A stretch of 64,000 bases of DNA from the NCBI GenBank assembly GCA_964587835.1, contig CAZPMN010000002.1:97201-161200 (forward strand), given 5' to 3'. This DNA comes from Erginobacter sp964587835. Lineage in GTDB: Bacteria; Auribacterota; Erginobacteria; Erginobacterales; Erginobacteraceae. A program made the position numbers and the translations under genes. How positions within the stretch are numbered: position 1 is the first letter of the stretch; each line of letters opens with the position of its first letter. The notes below the pieces were generated by a model, which was not told where the DNA came from, made no database searches, and worked only from the letters and a program-made list of their open reading frames with translations. This document shows, in pieces, positions 18,087-26,390 of this stretch.

Positions 18087-18126
18087 GGCAAATTCGGATC
18101 AAAAGCCTTTCGGAATTTAAGAATGA

Positions 18127-19275
18127 CTACCGTTCCGGATACCCGGGGACGGTAACAAAGATTTTCTTCTCTACCGGCAGCCTCCCCCGGAGAAGGGTCT
18201 TCCTCTGCCCGTCCAGAATCACAAACTCGGTCACTCCTTCCGGGTATTTCCTCAATTCCAGCCCCAGCTCCTCCAGCAATGTCGGGGAACGGTTCTCCAT
18301 GACAATCTCGAATACCCGACCTTTCTTTCTGGTCTCCACCCGGAGCTTCTCCCGGGCCTGCCACCAGCGCGACAGTTCCCCCAGGGGACAGCACCAGCTC
18401 TTCTCGGATAGGATGTATTCCAGGAAGGCCGAAAGCAGCTGAAGACGTTCCGGCTGGGCGATGCTGCCCATATAGGTATGAAAGACAAACACTCCCCGGG
18501 CCCGCTTGACCCGCTGGAAGAGGTCTTTGGCCTTGGAATAGTTCTGGGTCGGATCGCTGTAGTCGGTAAAGGTCAAAAAATCATATCCGGAGGGATGGTA
18601 AGGATAAAGGATCCCCTGGGAGAGAGACGGCTGAAAGAGCGTGGCCAGGGTTCGGGGGGGCAACGAAGAGCTGGAATCATAAACATAATCGAGTGTCTCC
18701 AAAACCCGGAAGGTTTCTCGATTGGTGGCGAAGGACGGCGCCCGGAAACCAATTGGGGGGAAACCCAGCTCCTCAAGCATTTTCTTCCCCTGGCGGATTC
18801 TCTCCAGTTGGTCGTCAAAGGCCAGGGTGATCAACTCCTCCCCCGGTTCCGCCCCCCGAGCCAGGTCTGGTCCATAGGTGTGAAACGTTCCGGCCTGGGC
18901 GATTTCGTGGCCATCAGCTTGTAGTTTCTTCAGTTCCTCAAGCACCTTGGGATTGGCGGACAGAGGATAGGTTTTCTTGTAATCGGGGATGACAAAAAAG
19001 ACCCCTCTCACCTCCATTTTCTTCAAAAACAACCGGAGAATGTCGATATCTTCCGGAGTGGTGGTTCCTTCGATGTAATTATTGGTAAAGACCGCGGCAA
19101 CCTCAAAATCGCGAGGATAAATATCGACTTCCAAATAGCGGTTAGAGATAAAAAGCAGCGGGGGCCCATAGAGATAGTCCTTGGTGATGAAGAAAGTATT
19201 AATCAGAACATAAAACACCAGAATAAGGAGGAACACGACAACTGACCATGTCACCACTTTGTTCTTGAATTTCAC
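18127..19275 (-). CDS. Membrane-anchored polysaccharide-deacetylase-like protein
   Basis: The 382-residue protein has one N-terminal transmembrane anchor (VVFLLILVFYVLINTFF) and an exported NodB-like domain. Matches are VAAVFTNNYIEGTT (motif 1 region, usually TFDDG, here degenerate), HEIAQAGTFHTYGP (motif 2, H-x3-H-like), GFRAPSFATNRET (motif 3, RxPxG/A) and GVFVFHTYMGSI (motif 5). The weak motif 1 leaves metal binding uncertain. It may trim acetyl groups from a surface glycan; a related non-catalytic or DUF2334-like fold is the alternative. Confidence 0.75.
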   Translation of the reverse strand: MKFKNKVVTWSVVVFLLILVFYVLINTFFITKDYLYGPPLLFISNRYLEVDIYPRDFEVAAVFTNNYIEGTTTPEDIDILRLFLKKMEVRGVFFVIPDYKKTYPLSANPKVLEELKKLQADGHEIAQAGTFHTYGPDLARGAEPGEELITLAFDDQLERIRQGKKMLEELGFPPIGFRAPSFATNRETFRVLETLDYVYDSSSSLPPRTLATLFQPSLSQGILYPYHPSGYDFLTFTDYSDPTQNYSKAKDLFQRVKRARGVFVFHTYMGSIAQPERLQLLSAFLEYILSEKSWCCPLGELSRWWQAREKLRVETRKKGRVFEIVMENRSPTLLEELGLELRKYPEGVTEFVILDGQRKTLLRGRLPVEKKIFVTVPGYPER

Positions 19276-19412
19276 TGAGTTGCCTCCTGGAGGTTGGCAA
19301 TATATTGAAGGACCAGGTCCTGGAAACGCATTATATCAATCCTCGACCGGAATTGGCCCGGCAACAATCTGGAGGATCTTCCGAATCCCGCTGACATTGC
19401 CTCCTGATCCGT

Positions 19413-19440
19413 GGGGAATAACCCCCCGGGGTTATTCCCC
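19413..19440. repeat. Perfect 13-bp inverted repeat overlapping a stop codon
   Basis: GGGGAATAACCCC and GGGGTTATTCCCC pair without mismatch across a 2-base spacer. The TAA stop of the glycosyltransferase at 19432-20421 lies inside the right arm. There is no T-tract, so it is not a textbook terminator, though it could end transcription or protect mRNA. The remaining 137 nt up to the deacetylase gene shows nothing else. Confidence 0.7.
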
Positions 19441-20421
19441 GGCCAGCCGGCGGATCACCCGGACCAGTCTGGAAACGGCGCCGGCCAGGGAATATTTCTC
19501 CTCCACCAGTTGGCGGGCCGCTTGACCCATCTCTTCCCTTTTCCCGGGAGAATCAAGCAATTCCTCGAGCCGATCGCGCCATTCCCCCGCATCCCCGGCG
19601 AAATACCCCGTCACCCCCTCCTGGATCACGGCTCGGTTCGCTCCCACCGGAGAGGCAACGGAGGGTAACCGGGCCGCTCCATACTGTAGAAGCTTGAAGG
19701 CGCACTTTCCTCTAGTCCAGGGATCGTCAACCAGCGGCATTACCCCGACGGTGAAACCGGAAAGATCCCCGGCTTCGTTCTCTTCTGACCAGGGGCGGTA
19801 GTCAACCGGGAGAGGACCGAGGTCGGGGGGACGGTCAGCCACCACCCGGAAAACCAGGTCGGGTCGGGATTCCAACAACCCTTGGATCGGAGAGAGAATC
19901 TCAAAAAGATAGAGGAAATTACTGGCACTGCCCATCCACCCGATCACCGCGGGCTCTTTGGCGACGGGCCGGGAAGAAAAAGCTCCGGTATCGACCACGG
20001 TAGGGAAGATCAAGGCGCGTCCGCCGGCGGCTTCGGCCTGGGCTTTCAGGTAATCGTTGCCGGCCAGCACCAGGTCGGCTCCTTGAATCAGTCGCCGGAA
20101 GCGGTGGCGGCGCTGCCATGACCTTTGGCGCGCGGCATTGGAATCGCGGAACATAACTGCGTCATCGAAGTCATAGACCATCAGGGGCGCGGCGCGGCGT
20201 AGAGTGCGGAATTCATTGCGGCGAAGCAGCTTGCGATGGAGGATTGTCACGGAATACTCCGCCGCCGAGCGCAACAGTTGTTGGCGCCGCTCACGGTCCC
20301 GGCCCAGTCCCTGAATCCGAAGGGCAATCCCTTCCTCCGCCAGGGGTCCGACGAATTGGCCGAACCGGAAGCGGCAGCTGGCCGCCCGCTCATCTTCCAC
20401 CAGAGCCAATATACTGATCAT
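19432..20421 (-). CDS. GT4-like glycosyltransferase
   Basis: A 329-residue GT-B protein with a short N-terminal half (ILALVEDERAASCRFRFGQ, YDFDDAVMFRDS) and a C-terminal half with VIGWMGSASN, GVMPLVDDPWTRGKCAFKLLQYGAARLPSVASPVGAN, the usual nucleotide-sugar region. The YDFDDA segment is common in a branch of surface-polysaccharide GT4 enzymes. It overlaps the upstream glycosyltransferase by 32 bases and ends in a perfect hairpin. Confidence 0.85.
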   Translation of the reverse strand: MISILALVEDERAASCRFRFGQFVGPLAEEGIALRIQGLGRDRERRQQLLRSAAEYSVTILHRKLLRRNEFRTLRRAAPLMVYDFDDAVMFRDSNAARQRSWQRRHRFRRLIQGADLVLAGNDYLKAQAEAAGGRALIFPTVVDTGAFSSRPVAKEPAVIGWMGSASNFLYLFEILSPIQGLLESRPDLVFRVVADRPPDLGPLPVDYRPWSEENEAGDLSGFTVGVMPLVDDPWTRGKCAFKLLQYGAARLPSVASPVGANRAVIQEGVTGYFAGDAGEWRDRLEELLDSPGKREEMGQAARQLVEEKYSLAGAVSRLVRVIRRLAGE

Positions 20422-21556
20422 AAATATCCAGGATCTCCTGCATATTGCGGGAATAAGGAAACTCCTCCGCCCGGTGGCGGGCGGCCTCTCCCATCCGTCG
20501 CCTCAATTCCCCATCCTGCAGAAGCCGGATGCGATCGACCAGGAGCGCGCTGTCCGCCGGAGTCGGAACGATGTATCCTTCCCTCCCTTCCTCGATAATC
20601 TCCGAGGTTCCGCAGTAAGCCGTGGTAATTACCGGCAGCCCGCTGGCCATCGCCTCCAGCACTACCAGGGCGGAGGGATCGTAGTAACTGGGATGCACAG
20701 AGATATCGGCAGCCGCGTAGAAGCGCGGGGTATCGTCCTCATAACCGAGAAAGGTCAGCTTATCCTCCACCCCCTGCTTCCGGGCCAGGGCGGAAAACTG
20801 TTTGACCTTTCCCGTCCCCAGAACCAGGATCTTGAAGGGATGGTCGGGATCGAGCCGGCGTAACTCGGACAGGGCCCGGATCAGGGCCTGCAACCCCTTG
20901 AGGCGAAAGTTATGAGCGACAAATATGATCGCCACGTCCCGGTCCTCCAGCCCGATCGATCGCCTCGTCTCCTCCCGCCAGCGCTCACGGTTGCAGGGGT
21001 GGAATCGGTTGAGGTCGACTCCGTTTCTCACAATCCGGACCTTCACTTCCGACAGGCGGGAATACCGAACCAGGTCCGTCTTGACCATGGCCGAGATGGC
21101 GATCACCATCTTGGCCTCTTTTATCTGTATCTTCTCAATGTAGAAGTAGGCCATCCGGCGGAGGCTGAAAATATAAGTCAGGATCTTGACCCCGCGGTTG
21201 AAGAGGTTGTCGATCGAACGAATGTTCCCGATCAAACCGGCCAGCTGCGAACCGCCCAAGGGCTGAAAGACATCCATCCCCAGGGTTCTGCCGAAAGAAT
21301 GAACAATATCGAACCCCTTCCCCTGAACCGACTTCCGACAGCGGGCGGCGAATAAGATAGTCTTCAGGAAGCGAGGGTATGTTCCGGAGGGCAGGATATG
21401 AATCTGGAGATTATCCCGGCTTTTCTCCCGGCTGCGCAGGGTGAAGATGTGAACCTGATGTCCTCCGGCGGTGAGACGCCCCGAGAGGTCGTGGACGTAC
21501 TGTTCCGCCCCGCCCCTGGTGGTAATGAAAGTCTCGATGCAGAACGCGATCTTCAC
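20390..21556 (-). CDS. GT4-family glycosyltransferase
   Basis: A 388-residue GT4 enzyme starting VKIAFCIETFITTRGGAEQYV, with IIFVAHNFRLKGLQALIRAL, FLGYEDDTPRFYAAADISVHPSYYDPSALVVLEAMASGLPVITTAYCG in the donor-binding half. It is close in pattern to LPS core glucosyltransferases (WaaG-like). I chose the GTG at 21556, which overlaps the preceding gene as GTGA; the frame is open to 21682 but those residues lie inside the neighbour. It is translation-coupled to the kinase-like gene. Confidence 0.88.
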   Translation of the reverse strand: MKIAFCIETFITTRGGAEQYVHDLSGRLTAGGHQVHIFTLRSREKSRDNLQIHILPSGTYPRFLKTILFAARCRKSVQGKGFDIVHSFGRTLGMDVFQPLGGSQLAGLIGNIRSIDNLFNRGVKILTYIFSLRRMAYFYIEKIQIKEAKMVIAISAMVKTDLVRYSRLSEVKVRIVRNGVDLNRFHPCNRERWREETRRSIGLEDRDVAIIFVAHNFRLKGLQALIRALSELRRLDPDHPFKILVLGTGKVKQFSALARKQGVEDKLTFLGYEDDTPRFYAAADISVHPSYYDPSALVVLEAMASGLPVITTAYCGTSEIIEEGREGYIVPTPADSALLVDRIRLLQDGELRRRMGEAARHRAEEFPYSRNMQEILDIYDQYIGSGGR

Positions 21557-22476
21557 TTCTTGACTTTTCCGCTTCCCTTCTTCTCCCCCTCCATGGACCG
21601 GGCATAGTAACTGCCGCGGAGGAAAAAGGAAAGTTTCCATTTCATCCGGTGGAGCAGATCGCCCCGCTCCCGACGGATACACTGCCTGATCACCCGCCGC
21701 CGGAAATCCCGGTCCTCGGGCGCATAGGCCCGGAGAAAGCGGATCGGATCATAACGGGAAACGGCCGGGAGGGATAGTCTCATCTTGACAAATGAACGGT
21801 AAAGGCGAAGCAAGTTGTTCCGGAAAAGCTCCTTCTCCCCCCCCGGGATCAGTTTGCCGCGGTCGAAATCGAGGATAACCGTCTCCGGCGGCAAGAGACG
21901 GGGCCGCACAAGGATATTCTTGACCTGAAGATCTCCATGGAAGATCCCGGCCCGGTGGAGCAGGGCGACCTGGCGGCCGGCGGCCGCGATAACCGCCGAG
22001 ATACCTTCCCTAGATTGCCGGGGGCCAGCTCCGTGGTGTTCCCGGAAATATGAAAGCAGGTCGATGCTCTCGGGGATGTAAACCGTGACCAGGGAGGCCC
22101 GGAAGAAGCAGGGAGCGACCGGTTCAATCAGGAGGCCGGCGGGTTCGGGAACCCCGATCCCCGCCCGGTGGGCGGCGGCCAGCAGTTGCAGTTCGTTGAA
22201 GAAACGCCCGGTCCCGAAGAATCGGTCCCCGGTCAGCCGGCGGAAAACCCCTCCGTGATAATAACGCCGGACCACCAGAAATTCCCGACCGGAAGGGACG
22301 ACCGCCGGGCGACCCCGCCCCCGCAACAGCCGGAGAGCGTGACCATCCGCTCTTTCCATCCGGGCCAGAGAGAGCATCTCCCGTTTCCAGCCATCCGCGT
22401 AGACACAGATTTTCCCTCCCCGCCGCTGACGGCCGAAGCCTTCCGGCAACCTCCGCTGGCCGCCCACCGCCTTCAC
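21553..22476 (-). CDS. Lipopolysaccharide core kinase-like protein (KdkA/WaaP/InaA family)
   Basis: The 307-residue protein has a eukaryotic-like kinase fold. The catalytic loop is IFHGDLQVKNILV and the metal loop is VILDFDRGK, the LPS-kinase versions of HxDxxxxN and DFD. YYHGGVFRRLTGDRF near the N-terminus resembles the KdkA glycine-rich segment. Such enzymes phosphorylate Kdo or heptose of the inner core. The GTG start at 22476 overlaps the heptosyltransferase stop as GTGA; the longer open frame to 22608 is inside that gene. Confidence 0.85.
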   Translation of the reverse strand: MKAVGGQRRLPEGFGRQRRGGKICVYADGWKREMLSLARMERADGHALRLLRGRGRPAVVPSGREFLVVRRYYHGGVFRRLTGDRFFGTGRFFNELQLLAAAHRAGIGVPEPAGLLIEPVAPCFFRASLVTVYIPESIDLLSYFREHHGAGPRQSREGISAVIAAAGRQVALLHRAGIFHGDLQVKNILVRPRLLPPETVILDFDRGKLIPGGEKELFRNNLLRLYRSFVKMRLSLPAVSRYDPIRFLRAYAPEDRDFRRRVIRQCIRRERGDLLHRMKWKLSFFLRGSYYARSMEGEKKGSGKVKK

Positions 22477-23531
22477 AACCGTTCCGGCCCCTGGTTCCGG
22501 AAAGCATTGAGACCGCTCCCGGGAAAGACCTTCTGCAAAACCCAGTCCGCCGGAATTTCCTCCAGGCACCGGGATCTCCGGCAGCGTCTCCGCCCACAGG
22601 GGGCACACTCTGCCGGGGAGCGGATCACCAGGTCGAGATGGTGAAAAGGCCCGGTCCGCCGCGGATCGGCGGGGCCGAAGATACCCACCGTGCGAACCCC
22701 GAGCGCGGAGGCGATATGCATCGGACCGGTGTCTCCGGAGACCACCGCGCGGGCCAGGGAGAAGAGCCCTCCGAGCTGTTTCAACGTCGTCCGGCCAGTG
22801 CAGTCACTTAAGCCCTGCCGGCTGCTCACCTGCTCCCTGATCTGGCGGCCCCGTTCACGATCTTGGGCTCCTCCGGTCAGAACAACCCCTTCTCCCCGGC
22901 GGGAGAGTATCAGATCGATCAGTTCGATCCAGCGGAAGACGGGCCAGCGGTTGGCCGGCTTGGCGGCTCCAATGTTGCAGGCGATAAATCCGCTCTCCAG
23001 CAATTTATCCGGGATCAACCGGCGAGCGGTATCACAGTCACCGTTTACCACCGGAAGATCGAAACGCGGCGGCCGGGGAAGGGAAATCCCGAGATATTGG
23101 GCAAATTCGAGATACTGCTTGACCATATGCCGCCGCGGATCGGCCGGGGAAATTTTCCGGTTGGTCAAAAGCCAGGAAAATTCCTTCGATCTTCTCCGAT
23201 CAAACCCCAGACGTTCGCGGCAGCCGGAGAAGTAGGTGAAGAAGGAGCTTCTCAGTATCCTCTGAAGATCGATCACTAGATCGGGACCGAACTCCCTGAT
23301 CTCCCGGAGGGTTTCCCGGGCGGCCGGCCAGCCGTCGCCCCGCCGGTGAATAATAAATCGGTCAACCGACCTCTGGCCTTCGACAATCGGGAACGACTTC
23401 GGCTCGATCAGCCAGACGATCTCCGCTTCGGGCAAGCCTTCCCGGAGGGCATTGACCAGGGGCAGGGTATTGACCACATCCCCGATCGATCCCAACTTGA
23501 CGATCAGTATTTTTCCGGGCTTATCCATCAT
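22473..23531 (-). CDS. GT9-family heptosyltransferase
   Basis: A 352-residue GT-B protein with KILIVKLGSIGDVVNTLPLVNAL at the N-terminus, IDLQRILRSSFFTYFSGC, FIACNIGAAKPANRWP, VLTGGAQDRE and VSGDTGPMHIASALGVRTVGIFGPADPRRTGP, all diagnostic of ADP-heptose:LPS heptosyltransferases. The C-terminus holds a Cys-rich patch (CAPCGRRRCRRSRC) seen in some GT9 members. The start is the ATG at 23531, with AAGGAA upstream; the open frame to 23591 adds a basic tail overlapping DUF6941. Confidence 0.92.
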   Translation of the reverse strand: MMDKPGKILIVKLGSIGDVVNTLPLVNALREGLPEAEIVWLIEPKSFPIVEGQRSVDRFIIHRRGDGWPAARETLREIREFGPDLVIDLQRILRSSFFTYFSGCRERLGFDRRRSKEFSWLLTNRKISPADPRRHMVKQYLEFAQYLGISLPRPPRFDLPVVNGDCDTARRLIPDKLLESGFIACNIGAAKPANRWPVFRWIELIDLILSRRGEGVVLTGGAQDRERGRQIREQVSSRQGLSDCTGRTTLKQLGGLFSLARAVVSGDTGPMHIASALGVRTVGIFGPADPRRTGPFHHLDLVIRSPAECAPCGRRRCRRSRCLEEIPADWVLQKVFPGSGLNAFRNQGPERL

Positions 23532-23547
23532 CGGCCGGAATTTTCCT

Positions 23548-23991
23548 TCACGACCCCGGTTCCCCGGTTGCCTCCTCGCCGCCGGGCTCACTCTCCGTTA
23601 CCGAGCGCAACCGGAGATAGAGGGGGAGGGATCGCTCCTGGCGGCCGTCGATGGCCAGAGAGATCGAGTATTCACCTTCCTTCTCCAGCCGGATCCGCTC
23701 CATATTCAAAATCAGATTGGCGGCCACCGTGCCGGTCCGGGGTCCGAAGCCGACCCGGACGGTGCCGTCGAGCGGCGGGAGAACCGCCCGGCCGTCCTCG
23801 TCCATAAACCCGATCCGGACCCGATGTTCCCCTTCCTCAATCCGGGAGAATCTGACCCTCAGGGCGAGGGCACAGTGAGGCCAGGTTACCGGGAGTTTTT
23901 TCCCCCAGATGGTGTCAAAGGTTCCGAGAATGTTCAGCTTGCCCCGGTAATCGGTCGCCGCGTCACACAAGACAAAAGTTTCAATCTCCAT
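23548..23991 (-). CDS. DUF6941 family protein
   Basis: A 147-residue protein beginning IETFVLCDAATDYRGKLNILGTFDTIW, a pattern I associate with DUF6941, followed by beta-rich segments (CALALRVRFSRIEEGEHRVRIGF, NLILNMERIRLEKEGEYSISLAIDG). No signal peptide or membrane segment. The function is unknown. It sits 16 nt before the heptosyltransferase start and after a repeat-filled gap, so it may share the LPS-core transcript, though the connection is positional only. Confidence 0.75.
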   Translation of the reverse strand: MEIETFVLCDAATDYRGKLNILGTFDTIWGKKLPVTWPHCALALRVRFSRIEEGEHRVRIGFMDEDGRAVLPPLDGTVRVGFGPRTGTVAANLILNMERIRLEKEGEYSISLAIDGRQERSLPLYLRLRSVTESEPGGEEATGEPGS

Positions 23992-24003
23992 TATTCCCTC
24001 CTT

Positions 24004-24102
24004 AACTCGTACTCGTTCTCGTACTTCGTAATCGTCCCCCTGATTGGCATTTCCGGTTTAGCGCATTATGATCAAGAACGAGTACGAGTACGAGTTACGA
24101 TT
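24004..24102. repeat. Inverted pair of CGTACT/AGTACG repeats
   Basis: AACTCGTACTCGTTCTCGTA at the left (24004 on) and AACGAGTACGAGTACGAG at the right (24077 on) are internally repetitive (unit about 6 nt) and opposite in orientation. A third copy lies at 53235-53264. This fills the 126-nt gap between DUF6941 and waaF. Confidence 0.8.
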
Positions 24103-24117
24103 ATTAATGATTATGTT

Positions 24118-25185
24118 TCAACCATGTTCGGCGGGCCAGAGTTCCTCCACCGCCGTCAGGACTTCTTCCGGAGTTATTCTCTCCATACAGGCAAAGTCGC
24201 GGGGACAGACCCGGTAAAGACAGGGACTGCAGCTTATCCCCTTGTAGATTACCCGGGTCCGAGCCCCCCGGGGGCCGGTGGCCACCGGGTCGGTGGAACC
24301 GTAAAGTCCGACCACCGGGACTCCCAAGGCCGCCGCCAGGTGCAGCGGGCCGGAGTCGTTGGCCACCACCACCCGGCAGAGGGAGAGAAGGGCGGCCAGG
24401 GTCTTCAGGTCGGTCCGGCCGGCCAGGTTGACCGTATCCTTGCCCGCCCCGGCGACTATTTCCTCCAACAACTGCCTCTCCCGCCCGGAGCCGAACAACA
24501 ACACGATGGCTTTTCTCCTCCTTGTCAGTTTTCCGGCCAGGCGGGAAAATTTAGCAGCCGGCCAGCACTTGGCCGGACCGTAACTGGCCCGGGGATGAAA
24601 GCCCACCAGCGGCCGCTTATCCGGATCGATACCCTCGGCCGACAACAGGTCGAGCGCCTGCCGCCGGACGGCCGGGGGGATGGCCAGGCGGGCGGGGACC
24701 GGCGGTTCCTTGCTCCTTCCCCCGTCGAGGAGACGGTAGTAGTAATCGATTCGAGGGGCCTGTCGATAATCTTGGTCCGAACGGACCGGACGGGTCAGGA
24801 GAAACGACCGGGCCCCGGCTTTATAGCCCCAGCGGCGCGGCACTCCGGCCCGGTGGATCCAGAGAGCCGACTCGAAAGAGCGGGGAAATATCACCGCCAG
24901 ATCGAAGTTCCGGTCCCGCAACTGACTGACCAGCCGCCGTTTGCCCGGCAGATCTCTAATCCCCCCCCTGAGCTCAAAGGGGATAATCTCATCCACCCCC
25001 TCAACCAGCTCCCAGATAGGAACCAGCCACCGGGCAACCAAAACGGTCAACCGCGCGGAGGGGAATTCCCTCTTCAACCGCTGGACCGCCGGGATAGCAA
25101 AGATACAGTCTCCCACCCAGTTCGGCACCCGGGCCAGAATCTCTCGGACCTGACCCTGAGCCTTCTTATCCTCTTGCCCATTCAT
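24118..25185 (-). CDS. waaF: Lipopolysaccharide heptosyltransferase (WaaF-like, GT9)
   Basis: A 355-residue GT9 enzyme. Signatures are ILARVPNWVGDCIFAIPAVQRL, VIFPRSFESALWIHRAGVPRRWGY, VGFHPRASYGPAKCWP, VVANDSGPLHLAAALGVPVVGLYGSTDPVATGP and the Cys pair CSPCLYRVCPRDFACM, the last typical of heptosyltransferase II. It adds heptose to the inner core at the cytoplasmic face. It is the second GT9 gene here; which one adds the first heptose is not settled by sequence. Confidence 0.92.
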   Translation of the reverse strand: MNGQEDKKAQGQVREILARVPNWVGDCIFAIPAVQRLKREFPSARLTVLVARWLVPIWELVEGVDEIIPFELRGGIRDLPGKRRLVSQLRDRNFDLAVIFPRSFESALWIHRAGVPRRWGYKAGARSFLLTRPVRSDQDYRQAPRIDYYYRLLDGGRSKEPPVPARLAIPPAVRRQALDLLSAEGIDPDKRPLVGFHPRASYGPAKCWPAAKFSRLAGKLTRRRKAIVLLFGSGRERQLLEEIVAGAGKDTVNLAGRTDLKTLAALLSLCRVVVANDSGPLHLAAALGVPVVGLYGSTDPVATGPRGARTRVIYKGISCSPCLYRVCPRDFACMERITPEEVLTAVEELWPAEHG

Positions 25186-25189
25186 CGTA

Positions 25190-25222
25190 TCATTAACCCG
25201 ATTTATGAATAAATCGGGTTAA
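25190..25222. repeat. 26-bp perfect palindromic repeat (AACCCGATTTAT family)
   Basis: AACCCGATTTAT (25195-25206) and ATAAATCGGGTT (25209-25220) are perfect 12-bp arms around GA. The same 26 bp occurs in the opposite orientation at 47749-47774. It lies just upstream of the heptosyltransferase start. Confidence 0.85.
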
Positions 25223-25415
25223 ACCACAGAGGTCACCGGGTTGTTAACCACCGAGACCCAGAGATCACCGTCTTCCCTTCTTTATTGGATATTCCTTGTT
25301 GAATATTGGATATTCAGCTTGCCTTTGCCGATTTCATTAAATTTTTGACAGTTCCCTCAAGCGCCCCTCCAACCTGTATCTCCTATTTCCTCCCTCTGTG
25401 TCTCCGTGGTTCAAA
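25222..25415. repeat. CTCTGTG/CACAGAG-type repeat mosaic
   Basis: The left edge carries AACCACAGAGGTCACC and TTAACCACCGAGACCCAGAG; the right edge carries the opposite sense, CCCTCTGTGTCTCCGTGGTT. Between them TTGGATATTCC and TATTGGATATTC are short direct repeats. Related CTCTGTG blocks occur at 59389-59420. No gene is seen in the gap. Confidence 0.7.
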
Positions 25416-26274
25416 TGCCCTTTCCCCAGCGGCGGTGAACCCAGAACCAGAGTTCGGGATTACGGCTTATTCTCTGCTCGAAGATTGCGGTAAAACGCCT
25501 GGTGAGTTCCCGGACCGCGCGCCGGAAGGACATACCCGGGGGGAGTTCGATCTCCGGTTCAAAGACCACCCGGAATTTCCCGAACTTTTCCGGATAAATG
25601 AAGACCGGGATCAGCGCGGCGGAGGTTTTCCAGGCCAGAACCGCGGGGGCGGCGGTCGTCGGAGCCGGACGGCCGAAAAAATCCACCTCCACCGCCATCC
25701 GTCGGGCCCGCTGATCGGCCAGGATCGCCACCGCACCATTCTCAGCCAAATAATCAGCCAGCTGGCCGGCAACTTCCCGCTTCGAGAAGAGCACCAGGCC
25801 GGCCTCTTCCCTCATCTCCCTCACCAGCCCGTCAATCGCCGGATTCTTGATCTTCTGAACCACAGCACCACCCCGGAAGGAGAGGAGCCGGGGAACCAGG
25901 GCCAGATATTCCCAGTTCCCGAAATGGGCCAGGACAAAGATTACCCCCTTCCCCCGGCCCAGCGCTTTTTGAAGATGCTCCCTGCCCTCAACGGTAAAAG
26001 CTCTTTCCCATCCCGGCCTGGTAAAGACCGGCAGTCGGAGCAACTCGACGAAGTTCAAACCGAGCCGGGCAAATGAAGAGAGGGCCAGCCGGCGCCGGGC
26101 GGCTCTGTCCAGGGAGGGGAAAGCCATCCTGAGGTTAGCCAGAGCAATCCGCCGGTGGCGAAGATCAAGATAATAACCGGCCGCCCCCAGGCAGCTCCCC
26201 AAAAACCGAATGCAAGCCCCCGGGAGAATACAGGCCAGCTTCCTGCCCAACAACAGTAACCAGTAAGCGACCAT
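25411..26274 (-). CDS. lpxL: Lipid A acyltransferase-like protein (LpxL/HtrB family)
   Basis: A 287-residue LPLAT enzyme. After an N-terminal membrane segment (WLLLLGRKLACILPG), the catalytic H-x4-E is H117-FGNW-E122, followed by LADQRARRMAVEVDFFGRPAPTTAAPAVLA, the second acyltransferase block. Such enzymes add secondary acyl chains to Kdo-lipid A at the inner membrane. LpxL, LpxM and LpxP types cannot be separated. It ends the leftward envelope block and diverges from the SPFH operon. Confidence 0.88.
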   Translation of the reverse strand: MVAYWLLLLGRKLACILPGACIRFLGSCLGAAGYYLDLRHRRIALANLRMAFPSLDRAARRRLALSSFARLGLNFVELLRLPVFTRPGWERAFTVEGREHLQKALGRGKGVIFVLAHFGNWEYLALVPRLLSFRGGAVVQKIKNPAIDGLVREMREEAGLVLFSKREVAGQLADYLAENGAVAILADQRARRMAVEVDFFGRPAPTTAAPAVLAWKTSAALIPVFIYPEKFGKFRVVFEPEIELPPGMSFRRAVRELTRRFTAIFEQRISRNPELWFWVHRRWGKGI

Positions 26275-26293
26275 CCGTCGGGTATCGGTGATG

Positions 26294-26307
26294 TTGACTT
26301 ATGTCAA
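26294..26307. promoter_or_regulatory. TTGAC-N4-GTCAA palindrome in a divergent promoter region
   Basis: TTGACTTATGTCAA is a 5-bp inverted repeat with a 4-bp spacer in the AT-rich 116-nt gap between lpxL and the CDF-HflK gene. Its spacing resembles CRP/FNR-type sites (TTGAT-N4-ATCAA), but it also contains -35-like TTGAC in both directions, so it may simply be promoter sequence. Confidence 0.35.
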
Positions 26308-26390
26308 TATTTAATATTAACTTACACTGCTGCTTGTGCCATACTATCAAGAAATCAGAGGGCGAAGCGAGTTAATTCAGGGCGAGCAAA

